This document shows, piece after piece, positions 34,999 to 43,127 of a stretch of DNA of 64,000 bases. How positions within the stretch are numbered: the first letter of the stretch is position 1; every line of letters starts with the position of its first letter. Both the position numbers and the translations under genes were made by a program. Location of the stretch: contig JAJPKO010000058.1 in assembly GCA_021323655.1 (NCBI GenBank), positions 1-64,000 of the forward strand. Direction: 5' to 3'. The notes beneath the pieces are model-generated. The model did no database searches and was not told the DNA's origin. It was given only the letters and a program-made list of their open reading frames with translations. Origin of the DNA: Acidobacteriaceae bacterium (lineage in GTDB: Bacteria; Acidobacteriota; Terriglobia; Terriglobales; Acidobacteriaceae).

Positions 34999-36378
34999 AT
35001 GGCCTGGTTGTCTAGCCGTATTCGAGTTCTCCTGGTGGCTGCCGCTATCTTCCTCCTCTCTGTGGCAGCGCGGCCCCTATGCGCGGCGGACCTGAAGGCC
35101 GGCGTAGCCAGCGTCGATATCACCCCGCCCCCCGGTGCCCACATGTGGGGCTACTTCGACCGCGTCCAGGGCGCTCAGGGCATCCTGGATTCCCTCTATG
35201 CCCGCGTCCTGGTTCTCGATGATGGCGCCCGCCGCGTGGCTTACGTGGATCTCGACCTCGGCCGGAGCTTTGGATCCGCCTCCCTCGACCGCCTGCGCGA
35301 CTCCGTCAAGAGCGCCGGAATCACTCACCTCATCGTGCAGGCCACGCACACCCACGCCGGTCCCGTCGTCATGGATGTCTATCCCTCCGGACCGCCCGCC
35401 TGGGAGACGGCCGCCCTCGACAAGATTGCGCAGGCCATTCGCCAGGCCCTCGAGCACTCCATCCCCGTGCGGCTCGGCGTTGGCTACGGCGTCGCCTCCA
35501 TCGCCTACAACCGTCTCCGCGTCGGCCGCAACGGCCAGGTCGCCATGCTCTGGAGCAACCCCGCCCGTATCCCCACCTGGCCGGTCGATTCCACTGTCGC
35601 CGTTCTGCGTATCGACCGCACCGATGGGCAGCCCCTGGCCATCCTCGTCAACTACGCGGCCCACCCGGTGACCTTCGGCTCCGATATGCTGCAATTCTCG
35701 GCCGACTTCCCCGGTGTCATGTGCAAGGTCGTGCAGCAGAGCTTCGCCGGCAAACCCCTCGTTTTCTACATGCAGGGCGCGGCCGGCGATATCAACGTCT
35801 ACGACGCCGGCACTCCCATCACTCAGGACGCGGTCGGAAGAAGGGATTGGGCGGGAGAAACCCTCGGCAAGGCCGTAGTCGATGTGGCCAGATCCATCAA
35901 AACCGAGCCGGACCCCGATCCCCGCATCGATGTCGCGCAGGATACCCTCCTCTTCCGCTTGCGATGGGATCCCGCCAGGTTCCGCAACGAGACGCTGCGC
36001 GAGATGGGACCGGACGCCTTCAAGTACTTCGCGCCGCCAGTCCAGGAAAAGCTCGCGCTCCCGGTCGTCACGCTCTTGATCGACCGCAAGATCGCGTTGA
36101 TGACCATGCCCGGCGAGCCCTTCGTCGAATTCCAGATGAGCTGGCGCTCCCGCTGCCCGGTGCACGACTGCCTCTTCCTGGGCTATACCAATGGATACTT
36201 TGGCTACCTTCCAACCATCCAGGCTGGAGTCATAGGAGGCTACGGAGCCGCAAGCGCGTCCACCTGGGTCGAGCTCGGCGCAGGAGAGCAGATCATGAAT
36301 CACGCCATCATCCGCGCCAACTCTATGCTCGGGCTCCTGAAAGACTCGCCCAGCTCAGACTGGCAGAGCCTGCCATAG
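34999..36378 (+). CDS. Secreted neutral-ceramidase-like hydrolase
   Basis: About 459 residues from ATG 34999, with a signal peptide IRVLLVAAAIFLLSVAARPL ending CAA. The mature start (LKAGVASVDITPPPGAHMWG), then VLVLDDGARRVAYVDLDLGR, IVQATHTHAGPV (zinc ligands HTHAGP), VNYAAHPVTFG (zinc His) and MQGAAGDIN are the signatures of the neutral/alkaline non-lysosomal ceramidase N-terminal domain. The protein is shorter than true ceramidases and lacks the separate C-terminal domain. Such short relatives are common beside sugar genes and may cut other amides, for example N-acyl amino sugars; that substrate is a guess. It is the last gene of the Gfo/Idh-ApbE-DoxX operon. No terminator is obvious in the following 600 bases. 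Confidence 0.85.
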   Translation: MAWLSSRIRVLLVAAAIFLLSVAARPLCAADLKAGVASVDITPPPGAHMWGYFDRVQGAQGILDSLYARVLVLDDGARRVAYVDLDLGRSFGSASLDRLRDSVKSAGITHLIVQATHTHAGPVVMDVYPSGPPAWETAALDKIAQAIRQALEHSIPVRLGVGYGVASIAYNRLRVGRNGQVAMLWSNPARIPTWPVDSTVAVLRIDRTDGQPLAILVNYAAHPVTFGSDMLQFSADFPGVMCKVVQQSFAGKPLVFYMQGAAGDINVYDAGTPITQDAVGRRDWAGETLGKAVVDVARSIKTEPDPDPRIDVAQDTLLFRLRWDPARFRNETLREMGPDAFKYFAPPVQEKLALPVVTLLIDRKIALMTMPGEPFVEFQMSWRSRCPVHDCLFLGYTNGYFGYLPTIQAGVIGGYGAASASTWVELGAGEQIMNHAIIRANSMLGLLKDSPSSDWQSLP

Positions 36379-36784
36379 TCCCCAAAAGGCCCACTGTCTG
36401 CGCGCGAATCTCAGCAATCTGTCGATCTCTCGTCGTGCGGCTCAGGATAGCTCGATCCGCCCTACATAGAGAAACTTCAGAGAAACTTCAGGCCACCGCC
36501 GCCGCAGTTCCGCGTAAACCGCGCAACATCCTCATTGCAAAGATTTTCTGGGCTAAATCTCTGGAATCAATAGTTTTAGTTGTAGCGGCATAAATATATG
36601 ACTATACCCGGACGCAAATGTAGGTTAGCCCAAATAATTTATTGCCTTTGCATCTCCCGCAACACGCTGATTCCAATGATTCGCGCCAAAATCCCTGCGT
36701 TACCAGCGGCACGCCTCCGCCCGCCGCCCGAACCGTTCGCGATACCTTCGGAGGCGAATCTCGACAATTTCTGCTCAAATTGCC
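36379..36784. other. Intergenic region, no gene supported
   Basis: About 400 bases between the ceramidase-like gene and the control region of the aminotransferase operon. A tandem AGAGAAACTTC duplication lies at about 36470-36490. AT content rises towards 36550-36640. Short open frames here lack start signals. Confidence 0.4.
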
Positions 36785-36872
36785 GAAATTATCCATAATT
36801 TCAGCACTGCGATGTCAATTTATTTCTGTTGTAAACTAAATTCTTGACCGCGCCGACTAAAATCGGTATATT
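36785..36872 (+). promoter_or_regulatory. Palindrome and sigma-70 promoter upstream of the DegT operon
   Basis: GAAATTA (36785-36791) and TAATTTC (36796-36802) form a 7-base inverted repeat around TCCA. Forty-two bases further on, TTGACC (36844-36849), a 17-base spacer and TATATT (36867-36872) make a good promoter. It would leave a leader of about 130 bases before the ATG at 37012. The palindrome lies just upstream of the -35, a usual place for an activator or repressor. Confidence 0.5.
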
Positions 36873-37011
36873 TTTCTCCCATGGCTGTAGCATCTCCGAA
36901 AAGTAACCTGCGCGAAGTTTGGTCTCTACACGCGATCTCCACTCCGCAGTTGCCCATCGGCGGATACATTGCCGTTGGCTAGTTCGGTGCAATTTCAGTC
37001 TAGGAGCTCAG

Positions 37012-38346
37012 ATGCGATCCGGTGAAAACACGGCGGTTCAAGACGCAGCACAGATCCAAGGCCGGCTGGCGATCCACGGAGGAACGCCCATTCGGACTGA
37101 GCCTCTCCCTCTCGAATTTCCAGGCGTCCACCACATTGACGAACAGGAATCCGAAGCTGCCGCCCGCGTCATCGCGAGCCGCTCGTTATTTCGCTACTAT
37201 GGCCTGAATCCGCAGAAGGAAGTCGAGGCCTTTGAACGGGAGTTCGCCGGGTTTCTCGGCGTATCCCATGCCCTCGCTGTCACCAGCGGTACCGGCGCGC
37301 TCAACGTCGCCTTATCCGCGCTCGGCATAGGACCCGGCCAGGAGGTCATCGTGCCGGCCTACATGTGGGTCGCAGTCGCCGGCGCCGTCGTCAGCCACGG
37401 TGCTATCCCTGTACTGGCCGATATCGACGATACATTCTGCCTCGACCCCAAATCCCTGGAAGAACGGATCAGCCCGAAAACCTCGGGCATTATCGTCGTT
37501 CACATGAGCGGAGCGCCCGCAGACATAAAAGCGATACGCGAAGTGGCGCGCCGGAGGAATCTGTTCCTCGTGGAAGATTGCGCGCAGTGTATTGGTGGAA
37601 GCGTCGACGGCCAGAAGGTCGGGAGCTTTGGCGACATCGCCACATTCAGCTTCCAGATGAATAAGAATATTACCTCCGGCGAAGGCGGCTGCGTCGTTAC
37701 GAACGACCGCCGCCTGTACGAACGCGCGTTCGCCTGCCACGACCTCGGATATGCGCGCGATGAGAAGGGAAGGCTGAAGCTCGACAATCCCGATCTGCTG
37801 TTATGGGGACTCGGATACCGCATGGATGAGCTGCGGGGAGCGCTGCTCCGAATCCAGCTGGCGAAGCTGCCCCAGATCACAGCCAATATGCATCGAAGCA
37901 AATACCGCATTCGGAAAGCTTTGGAGCGCCTTCCCGGCATCGGGCTGCGGAGGATCGTGGATCCGGAAGGCGACACGGGACCTTTCCTGATCACCACGTA
38001 TCGCGATGCCCTGACCGCTAAGCTCGTCAACCAGGCCCTGCGCGCAGAAGGCATCGTGACCTTCCCTCAGGGAATCTCCAACATCATGATGAGCGACTGG
38101 GGCATGCACCTTTACTACAACATTGCCAGCCTGGTTCAACGTACCAGCGTCGACGGCAAAGGGTTTCCCTGGAAGCTAAGCGAGAACTCCGGCTCGACCG
38201 CCCGGTATGAGAAGGGGACGTGCCCCGTCGCGGACAGCCTCTTTGAAAGGAGCACCCTTCTCGCCATTCCCTCCTCTCTCAGCGAGCGTGACGAGGAGGA
38301 CATCATTCAGGCGTTTGAGAAGGTCCATGGAGCGCTCCTCGCTTGA
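37012..38346 (+). CDS. DegT/DnrJ/EryC1/StrS-family PLP aminotransferase
   Basis: 444 residues from ATG 37012, with AGGAG five bases upstream; an earlier in-frame start has no such site. Fold-type I aminotransferase motifs are present: ALAVTSGTGALNVALSALGI (phosphate-binding), VIVPAYMWVAVAGAVVSHGA, FLVEDCAQCIGG (Asp that pairs with the pyridine nitrogen), and FSFQMNKNITSGEGGCVVTN with the PLP-binding Lys. The family transaminates keto-sugars in sugar-nucleotide or aminocyclitol metabolism. Here the neighbours (an NAD-dependent epimerase and a DHDPS-family aldolase 70 and 1100 bases downstream) suggest a pathway on an amino sugar or keto sugar rather than antibiotic synthesis. No glycosyltransferase or nucleotidyltransferase is nearby, so a catabolic role is more likely. 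Confidence 0.87.
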   Translation: MRSGENTAVQDAAQIQGRLAIHGGTPIRTEPLPLEFPGVHHIDEQESEAAARVIASRSLFRYYGLNPQKEVEAFEREFAGFLGVSHALAVTSGTGALNVALSALGIGPGQEVIVPAYMWVAVAGAVVSHGAIPVLADIDDTFCLDPKSLEERISPKTSGIIVVHMSGAPADIKAIREVARRRNLFLVEDCAQCIGGSVDGQKVGSFGDIATFSFQMNKNITSGEGGCVVTNDRRLYERAFACHDLGYARDEKGRLKLDNPDLLLWGLGYRMDELRGALLRIQLAKLPQITANMHRSKYRIRKALERLPGIGLRRIVDPEGDTGPFLITTYRDALTAKLVNQALRAEGIVTFPQGISNIMMSDWGMHLYYNIASLVQRTSVDGKGFPWKLSENSGSTARYEKGTCPVADSLFERSTLLAIPSSLSERDEEDIIQAFEKVHGALLA

Positions 38347-38417
38347 TTCCCAGCGCCGGACCGAACTTCTGATTTCAAACCTCATAACTGCGGAGCAGAC
38401 AAGTACAAAGGCTGGAC

Positions 38418-39455
38418 ATGACGACGGAAGAGAACCTTATCCGGACAATGGACGAACTGGAAGAGCGCCTCTCGCGGCCAACCACGGAGGATGCGGAAGC
38501 TCTCTCCAACATGGAAGGCGACCTGCTTATCCTCGGGGTCGGCGGAAAGATGGGACCGAGCTTGGCACGGCTGGCCCGCCGCGCGGCAAGCATGGCCGGC
38601 GTTGATAAGCGAATCATCGCAGTGGCCCGTTTCTCGAACCGGGAGCTGCGATCGGAGCTGGAGAAAGATGGGATCGACACCATCCAGGCAGACCTCCTCG
38701 ATCCGGTTGCTTTGCGGGAATTACCAGATGCGCCCAACGTTGTCTTCATGGCAGGGCGCAAGTTCGGGACCGAGGGTGGAGAACATCTTACCTGGGCCAT
38801 GAACGCCTTCTTGCCCGGCCTGGTGGCGCAGCGGTTCCGCAGCTCGAAGATTGTGGCGTTCTCGACGGGCAATGTTTATCGGTTGCGCGACATTACCCGA
38901 GGCGGATGCGATGAGGATGCGCCCATCTCGGCCGATGGCGAGTACGCGCAATCGGCGCTCGGGCGGGAGCGGATCCTGCAGTATGGATCGTACGAATGGG
39001 GGACGCCCACCGTGCTCTTGCGGCTCTATTACGCCGCGGAGCTCCGCTACGGCGTGCTGGTGGACATCGCGCTTGCGGTGTACCGCAAGCAGCCGATCGA
39101 TCTCCGCAATGGCGTCATGAACTTCATCTGGCAGCGAGATGCGAATTCAGTTTGCCTCCGGTCCTTTGCGCATTGCCAGTCGCCGCCCTTGGTGTTGAAC
39201 ATCAGCGGGCCGGAGACGCTTTCGGTGCGCTACATCGCTCAGCAATTCGGGCAGCGGTTCGGCATCGAGCCTATCTTCACCTCAGAGGAGACAACGCATG
39301 CGTTGATCTGCAACAGCACCAAGGCGCACCGGCTCTTCGGCTATCCGACGGTCACGCCACAGGAACTGTTTGACTGGGTGGCCTGGTGGATCTCCCACGA
39401 CGGCGAACTGCTGAACAAGCCTACGCATTTTGACGTACAAGACGGAAGATTTTGA
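38418..39455 (+). CDS. NAD-dependent epimerase/dehydratase family (extended SDR)
   Basis: 345 residues. After about 33 polar residues comes DLLILGVGGKMGPSLARLAR, a variant Rossmann glycine loop (G-GG-MG). It is followed by VVFMAGRKFGTEGG, KIVAFSTGNVYRL (Ser region of the active site) and a segment EYAQSALGRERILQY. In the YxxxK position the Tyr is in EYAQSALGRE and the usual Lys is Arg or displaced, so the catalytic dyad needs checking. NISGPETLSVRYIAQQFGQR is a normal C-terminal substrate-domain motif. It probably epimerises or dehydrates a sugar derivative. The next gene's ATG overlaps its stop by one base (TGATG), so the two are translationally coupled. Confidence 0.82.
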   Translation: MTTEENLIRTMDELEERLSRPTTEDAEALSNMEGDLLILGVGGKMGPSLARLARRAASMAGVDKRIIAVARFSNRELRSELEKDGIDTIQADLLDPVALRELPDAPNVVFMAGRKFGTEGGEHLTWAMNAFLPGLVAQRFRSSKIVAFSTGNVYRLRDITRGGCDEDAPISADGEYAQSALGRERILQYGSYEWGTPTVLLRLYYAAELRYGVLVDIALAVYRKQPIDLRNGVMNFIWQRDANSVCLRSFAHCQSPPLVLNISGPETLSVRYIAQQFGQRFGIEPIFTSEETTHALICNSTKAHRLFGYPTVTPQELFDWVAWWISHDGELLNKPTHFDVQDGRF

Positions 39456-40471
39456 TGAATATTCGTGAGAAGCTGCGCCTGGGACATGTTATTCCCGCAC
39501 ATCCGCTGGCGTTGAACAGCGCTCGTAAACTGGACGAACGCCGACAACGCGCATTGACCCGCTACTATATCGCCGCTGGAGTGGGCGGAATTGCCGTGGC
39601 CGTCCACACGACGCAGTTCGAGATCCGCGAGCGCGGGCTGCTGCGGCCAGTCCTGGAACTCGCCGCGGAGGTAGCACGTTCCCATAACGTCATCAAGATC
39701 GCAGGAGTTTGCGGAAAGCTGCCCCAGGCCGTCAGCGAAGCCGAACTTGCAAAATCGTTCGGCTACGACGCGGTCCTGCTGAACATGAACGCACTCAAAG
39801 GCGATAGCGTGGCCAGCCTGCTGGACCACGTGCGGACGATAGCTGCGATCATTCCAGTGATTGGCTTTTATCTGCAGCCGGCCGCGGGCGGAATTGTTGT
39901 CCCGTACACGTTCTGGCGCCAATTCGCTGAGATTCCCAACATTGTCGCCATCAAGATTGCACCCTTCAATCGCTATCAAACCTTCGAGGTGGTGCGAGCT
40001 GTGCTGGAAAGCGGACGCTCTCAGGAGATCGCCCTCTACACCGGCAACGACGACAACATCCTGGTCGATCTGCTAACGGAATTCGAGGTCGACGGAAGAC
40101 GGGCGCGCATCGTCGGCGGCTTGCTGGGCCATTGGGCTGTGTGGACGAAGGGTGCTGTAGAGCTGCTTGCACGAGTGAAGAATCGCACTGATCCGATCTT
40201 GCGAGGCGAGTTGACGCTGGCACAGCAGATTACCGATATGAATGCCTCGATCTTCGACCCGTCCCATAACTTCGCGGGCTGTATTCCCGGTATTCACGAA
40301 GTTCTGCGACGTCAGGGCTTGCTGGAAGGCCTCTGGACCCTGGATCCAGGCAGCGGACTCTCTCCCGGCCAGAGCGAAGAGATCGATCGCGTATGCCGCA
40401 GTTACCCTCATCTTTGCGCCGAGGACGACCGTTTCATCCAGGAACACCGCGACGCCTGGCTGCGGCCGTAA
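39455..40471 (+). CDS. DHDPS/N-acetylneuraminate-lyase-family aldolase
   Basis: 338 residues, a TIM barrel of the DapA superfamily. Visible features are the opening GHVIPAHPLALN, AAGVGGIAVAVHTTQFEIRE (equivalent to the G-TGE segment), VIGFYLQPAAGGIVVPYTFW with the Tyr region, and NIVAIKIAPFNRYQTFEVV, where the Lys of VAIKIAPF is the Schiff-base Lys. ALYTGNDDNILVDLL follows. Unlike DapA there is no clear GTTGE motif, so lysine biosynthesis is unlikely. Relatives cleave or form 2-keto-3-deoxy sugar acids or related aldols. Together with the aminotransferase and epimerase upstream it suggests removal of nitrogen, rearrangement and aldol cleavage of a sugar. The ATG is coupled to the previous stop. 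Confidence 0.82.
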   Translation: MNIREKLRLGHVIPAHPLALNSARKLDERRQRALTRYYIAAGVGGIAVAVHTTQFEIRERGLLRPVLELAAEVARSHNVIKIAGVCGKLPQAVSEAELAKSFGYDAVLLNMNALKGDSVASLLDHVRTIAAIIPVIGFYLQPAAGGIVVPYTFWRQFAEIPNIVAIKIAPFNRYQTFEVVRAVLESGRSQEIALYTGNDDNILVDLLTEFEVDGRRARIVGGLLGHWAVWTKGAVELLARVKNRTDPILRGELTLAQQITDMNASIFDPSHNFAGCIPGIHEVLRRQGLLEGLWTLDPGSGLSPGQSEEIDRVCRSYPHLCAEDDRFIQEHRDAWLRP

Positions 40472-40592
40472 AAGTACCATTCTTCAGCTTGGATCGGCCT
40501 GCGCCCGGCTGCACGGCAAGGCCATTCGGCTGGAGACGCATGGCGCCGCAACAACACTGCTGAGCGAGCTCCTCTGCGTGCGAAATGACGTG

Positions 40593-43127
40593 TTAGCGCG
40601 CCAGGTCCGGCTGTTTGATCGTACCTTGTCCGGCGGAAGGGTCGGCAACAAGATCCGTCGGTTTCACTTCGAATGAATCCTTGAGGACAATGTCCTCAGC
40701 TGAACGTCCGATCATCACATCGAAGACACCGGGCGTGACCCGCCAGTGCATATTTTGGTCGAGCAGCATCAGATCTTCCGGCCTAATCGTCAAGGCAACT
40801 GTCGCGGTTTCCCCCGGTTTGAGGTCGACGCGATCGAATCCCCGCAGCTGCTCCACGGGAAGAGAGACCGGCGCATACCGCTGATGGATATACATCTGCA
40901 CCATCTCAGTCCCTTCGCGTTTTCCGGTATTCGTGACGTTTACAGTCACCTTTACGACTCCGCCATTGTGGATTTGCGCGGGGCTGACGCGAAGGTTGCT
41001 GTACTTGTAGTCGGTGTAGCTTAAGCCGTAGCCGAAGGGATAGAGCGGGGTGGCGGGCATATCCACGTATCCGTGTGCCGACCCATGTTGGCTCCAGTAA
41101 CTCTTCGAAGGCTTGTAGCTGTAGTAGACGGGGAGCTGGCCTGAGCTCCGGGGCACAGTAATCGCCAGCCGCCCGCTGGGATTGTAATCTCCGAACAAAA
41201 CATCGGCGACAGCCTCCCCGCCCCTCTCGCCGGGCTCCCAGGCTTCAACAATGGCGGGGAGCCGGGCAGCTTCCCAGTTAATCGAAAGCGGACGGCCGTT
41301 CACGAGCACAAGAACCACAGGCGTGCCGGTAGCCTGAACGGCCCTGATCAATTCTTCCTGGGCGCCGGTCAGGTCCAGACTGGCGACATCGTAACCTTCC
41401 CCATCGGTGGCCGGCTGGTCGCCCCTGCCCGAATTGTCCGGCCGTTCTCCGACGACAACGACAGCCACCTGTGCTTTGCGGGCAGCGTCCACAGCGGCTG
41501 CGAAGTCTTTCTTACCGCCGATGACATCGCATCCCTTTGCATAAAAGATTTGCGTATCCGGCGAGATCTTCTGACGAATTCCATCCAGGATCGAGGTGAC
41601 CTTGTGCGGCACAAGCTGTGGCGAATAATCTCCGAGCTGGCTCGGGCCGTTATCGGCATTCGGACCAATCACCGCGATCGACTTCAAATCTTTCTTCAAG
41701 GGCAGGAGTTTGCGTTCGTTTTTGAGCAGCACGATGCTTTCGCGCGCTGCCTGCAACGCCAGCGCCTGATGCCCGGGAGAGTGGACGACCTCTTTGGCTC
41801 GCGCCAGATCCGCATAGGGGTGTTCAAACAACCCCAGCCGGAACTTAAGCTCCAGCACGCGGCGCACGGCTCGATCAACCAGCTGCTCAGGTACCTCACC
41901 CTGGCGAACGCTTTCGATGAGCGGTGCCATATACGCAGGCTCGTAGGTTATATCCATATCGACGCCGGCACGGAGGGCCATGGATCCGGCTGCTTTCTGG
42001 TTTGGGGCAACGTTCTCATAAACGATGGAGTCGAACCCGTTCCCTTCGCTCACGACGATCCCACGAAAGCCGAGTTCATTGCGGAGGACCTTGGTATTCC
42101 ACTTCTCCGAGGCATGTTCCGGGACATCGTCGATCTCCGGATATCCAGCCATAACGCCGAGCGCGCCGGCATTGAACGCCGAGACCCAAGGGACAAGGAA
42201 GTTTTCGCGAAGGCTGCGTTCGGAGATCTCGATTGCGCCTCGCTCCAGGCCGCTTGATGGCTCGCTCTGCGTTGGGAAGTCGGTCATGAGGGCGACTGTC
42301 TTATCGGGAGCATCGATATTGCGGCCCTGGACGCCGCTCACGATGTTTCTGGCGATCTGCGCATAGAGATAAGGGTCCTCAGTGAATGCCTCCATGTTGC
42401 GTCCCATCCTCGGGTCGCGGTCCAATTCGAGGACGAGCGTGGAAAGGATATGAATTCCTACGGAACGCGCCTCGGCGGCCTCGGCGGAATAGATGCGATA
42501 CACAAGGGGCATATCGAAGGTACTTCCGATCGAGAGGCCCTCAGGAAAGATGGTTGCGCCGGGAAACATCGCACCATGGGCGCCTTCTTCGTCCTCAAGC
42601 AGCGGAATCTTCAGCCGCGTCTGGGTGAGGGCGATCTTCTGCAGTTCGTTGAGGTAATTTACCTCCCACGCGAGGTCACCCTGCTTGAGAGTATCTAAAA
42701 GCGTGAAGAATCCGGCGCCGGGGCCGATCTCGGCGGTATAAGTCCCCGCTGCGAATTTCTTCGCTGCTTCGATCTTTTCAGGGATTGTTTTCCCCAACTC
42801 ACCTACGTATGCGCAAGGCAGATTAAGTTGGCCGATCTTCTCTTCTAGGGTCATACGGCTCATCAGGTCGTCCACCCGGACGCCGATGGGCTGGGTAGGA
42901 TCCAGGTAAGGAGGCACGGATGAGGACGGCTTCTGCGCAGAAACGGACCTGAGGTCCAGGAAAGCCGTGGCCAATAGTATTACCGCGCAATACCGGCGGA
43001 CCCGACACAGGCGAGCACCGTGGAGCGGGTCCGCGAGACCCAGCCTGCTGACAGACTCGGACGCATCTGCCCGCCTCTCGGCGAATTCGCGGGATGCGTA
43101 AGTGGTCCTGCTGCGGCCCAAGCTCAT
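40593..43127 (-). CDS. Secreted GH3 beta-glucosidase-family protein with Glu at the nucleophile position
   Basis: 844 residues, with a long N-terminal region before a hydrophobic signal (YCAVILLATAFLDLRSVSAQ). The GH3 N domain (about 75-400) includes VDDLMSRMTLEEKIGQLNL, IPLLEDEEGAHGAMFPGATI and DRDPRMGRNMEAFTEDPYL. The C domain (about 440-680) has ESIVLLKNERKLLPLKKDLK, AVIGPNADNG and VLVNGRPLSI. A fibronectin-III-like domain closes the chain (YSNLRVSPAQIHNGGVV, GTEMVQMYI). In typical GH3 enzymes the nucleophile Asp lies in VVSDW; here the text is FRGIVVSEGNGF, so Asp is replaced by Glu. Relatives with VSEGG are familiar to me, so this may be a true subgroup. The start overlaps the Gfo/Idh stop (ATGA); it ends the reverse operon MFS-Gfo/Idh-GH3. 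Confidence 0.88.
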   Translation of the reverse strand: MSLGRSRTTYASREFAERRADASESVSRLGLADPLHGARLCRVRRYCAVILLATAFLDLRSVSAQKPSSSVPPYLDPTQPIGVRVDDLMSRMTLEEKIGQLNLPCAYVGELGKTIPEKIEAAKKFAAGTYTAEIGPGAGFFTLLDTLKQGDLAWEVNYLNELQKIALTQTRLKIPLLEDEEGAHGAMFPGATIFPEGLSIGSTFDMPLVYRIYSAEAAEARSVGIHILSTLVLELDRDPRMGRNMEAFTEDPYLYAQIARNIVSGVQGRNIDAPDKTVALMTDFPTQSEPSSGLERGAIEISERSLRENFLVPWVSAFNAGALGVMAGYPEIDDVPEHASEKWNTKVLRNELGFRGIVVSEGNGFDSIVYENVAPNQKAAGSMALRAGVDMDITYEPAYMAPLIESVRQGEVPEQLVDRAVRRVLELKFRLGLFEHPYADLARAKEVVHSPGHQALALQAARESIVLLKNERKLLPLKKDLKSIAVIGPNADNGPSQLGDYSPQLVPHKVTSILDGIRQKISPDTQIFYAKGCDVIGGKKDFAAAVDAARKAQVAVVVVGERPDNSGRGDQPATDGEGYDVASLDLTGAQEELIRAVQATGTPVVLVLVNGRPLSINWEAARLPAIVEAWEPGERGGEAVADVLFGDYNPSGRLAITVPRSSGQLPVYYSYKPSKSYWSQHGSAHGYVDMPATPLYPFGYGLSYTDYKYSNLRVSPAQIHNGGVVKVTVNVTNTGKREGTEMVQMYIHQRYAPVSLPVEQLRGFDRVDLKPGETATVALTIRPEDLMLLDQNMHWRVTPGVFDVMIGRSAEDIVLKDSFEVKPTDLVADPSAGQGTIKQPDLAR

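Noticed and set aside
35077-36303. Reverse-strand open frame of 408 codons
   Set aside because: Antisense to the well-supported ceramidase-like gene; composition is that of a mirrored frame with no family motif or ribosome site.
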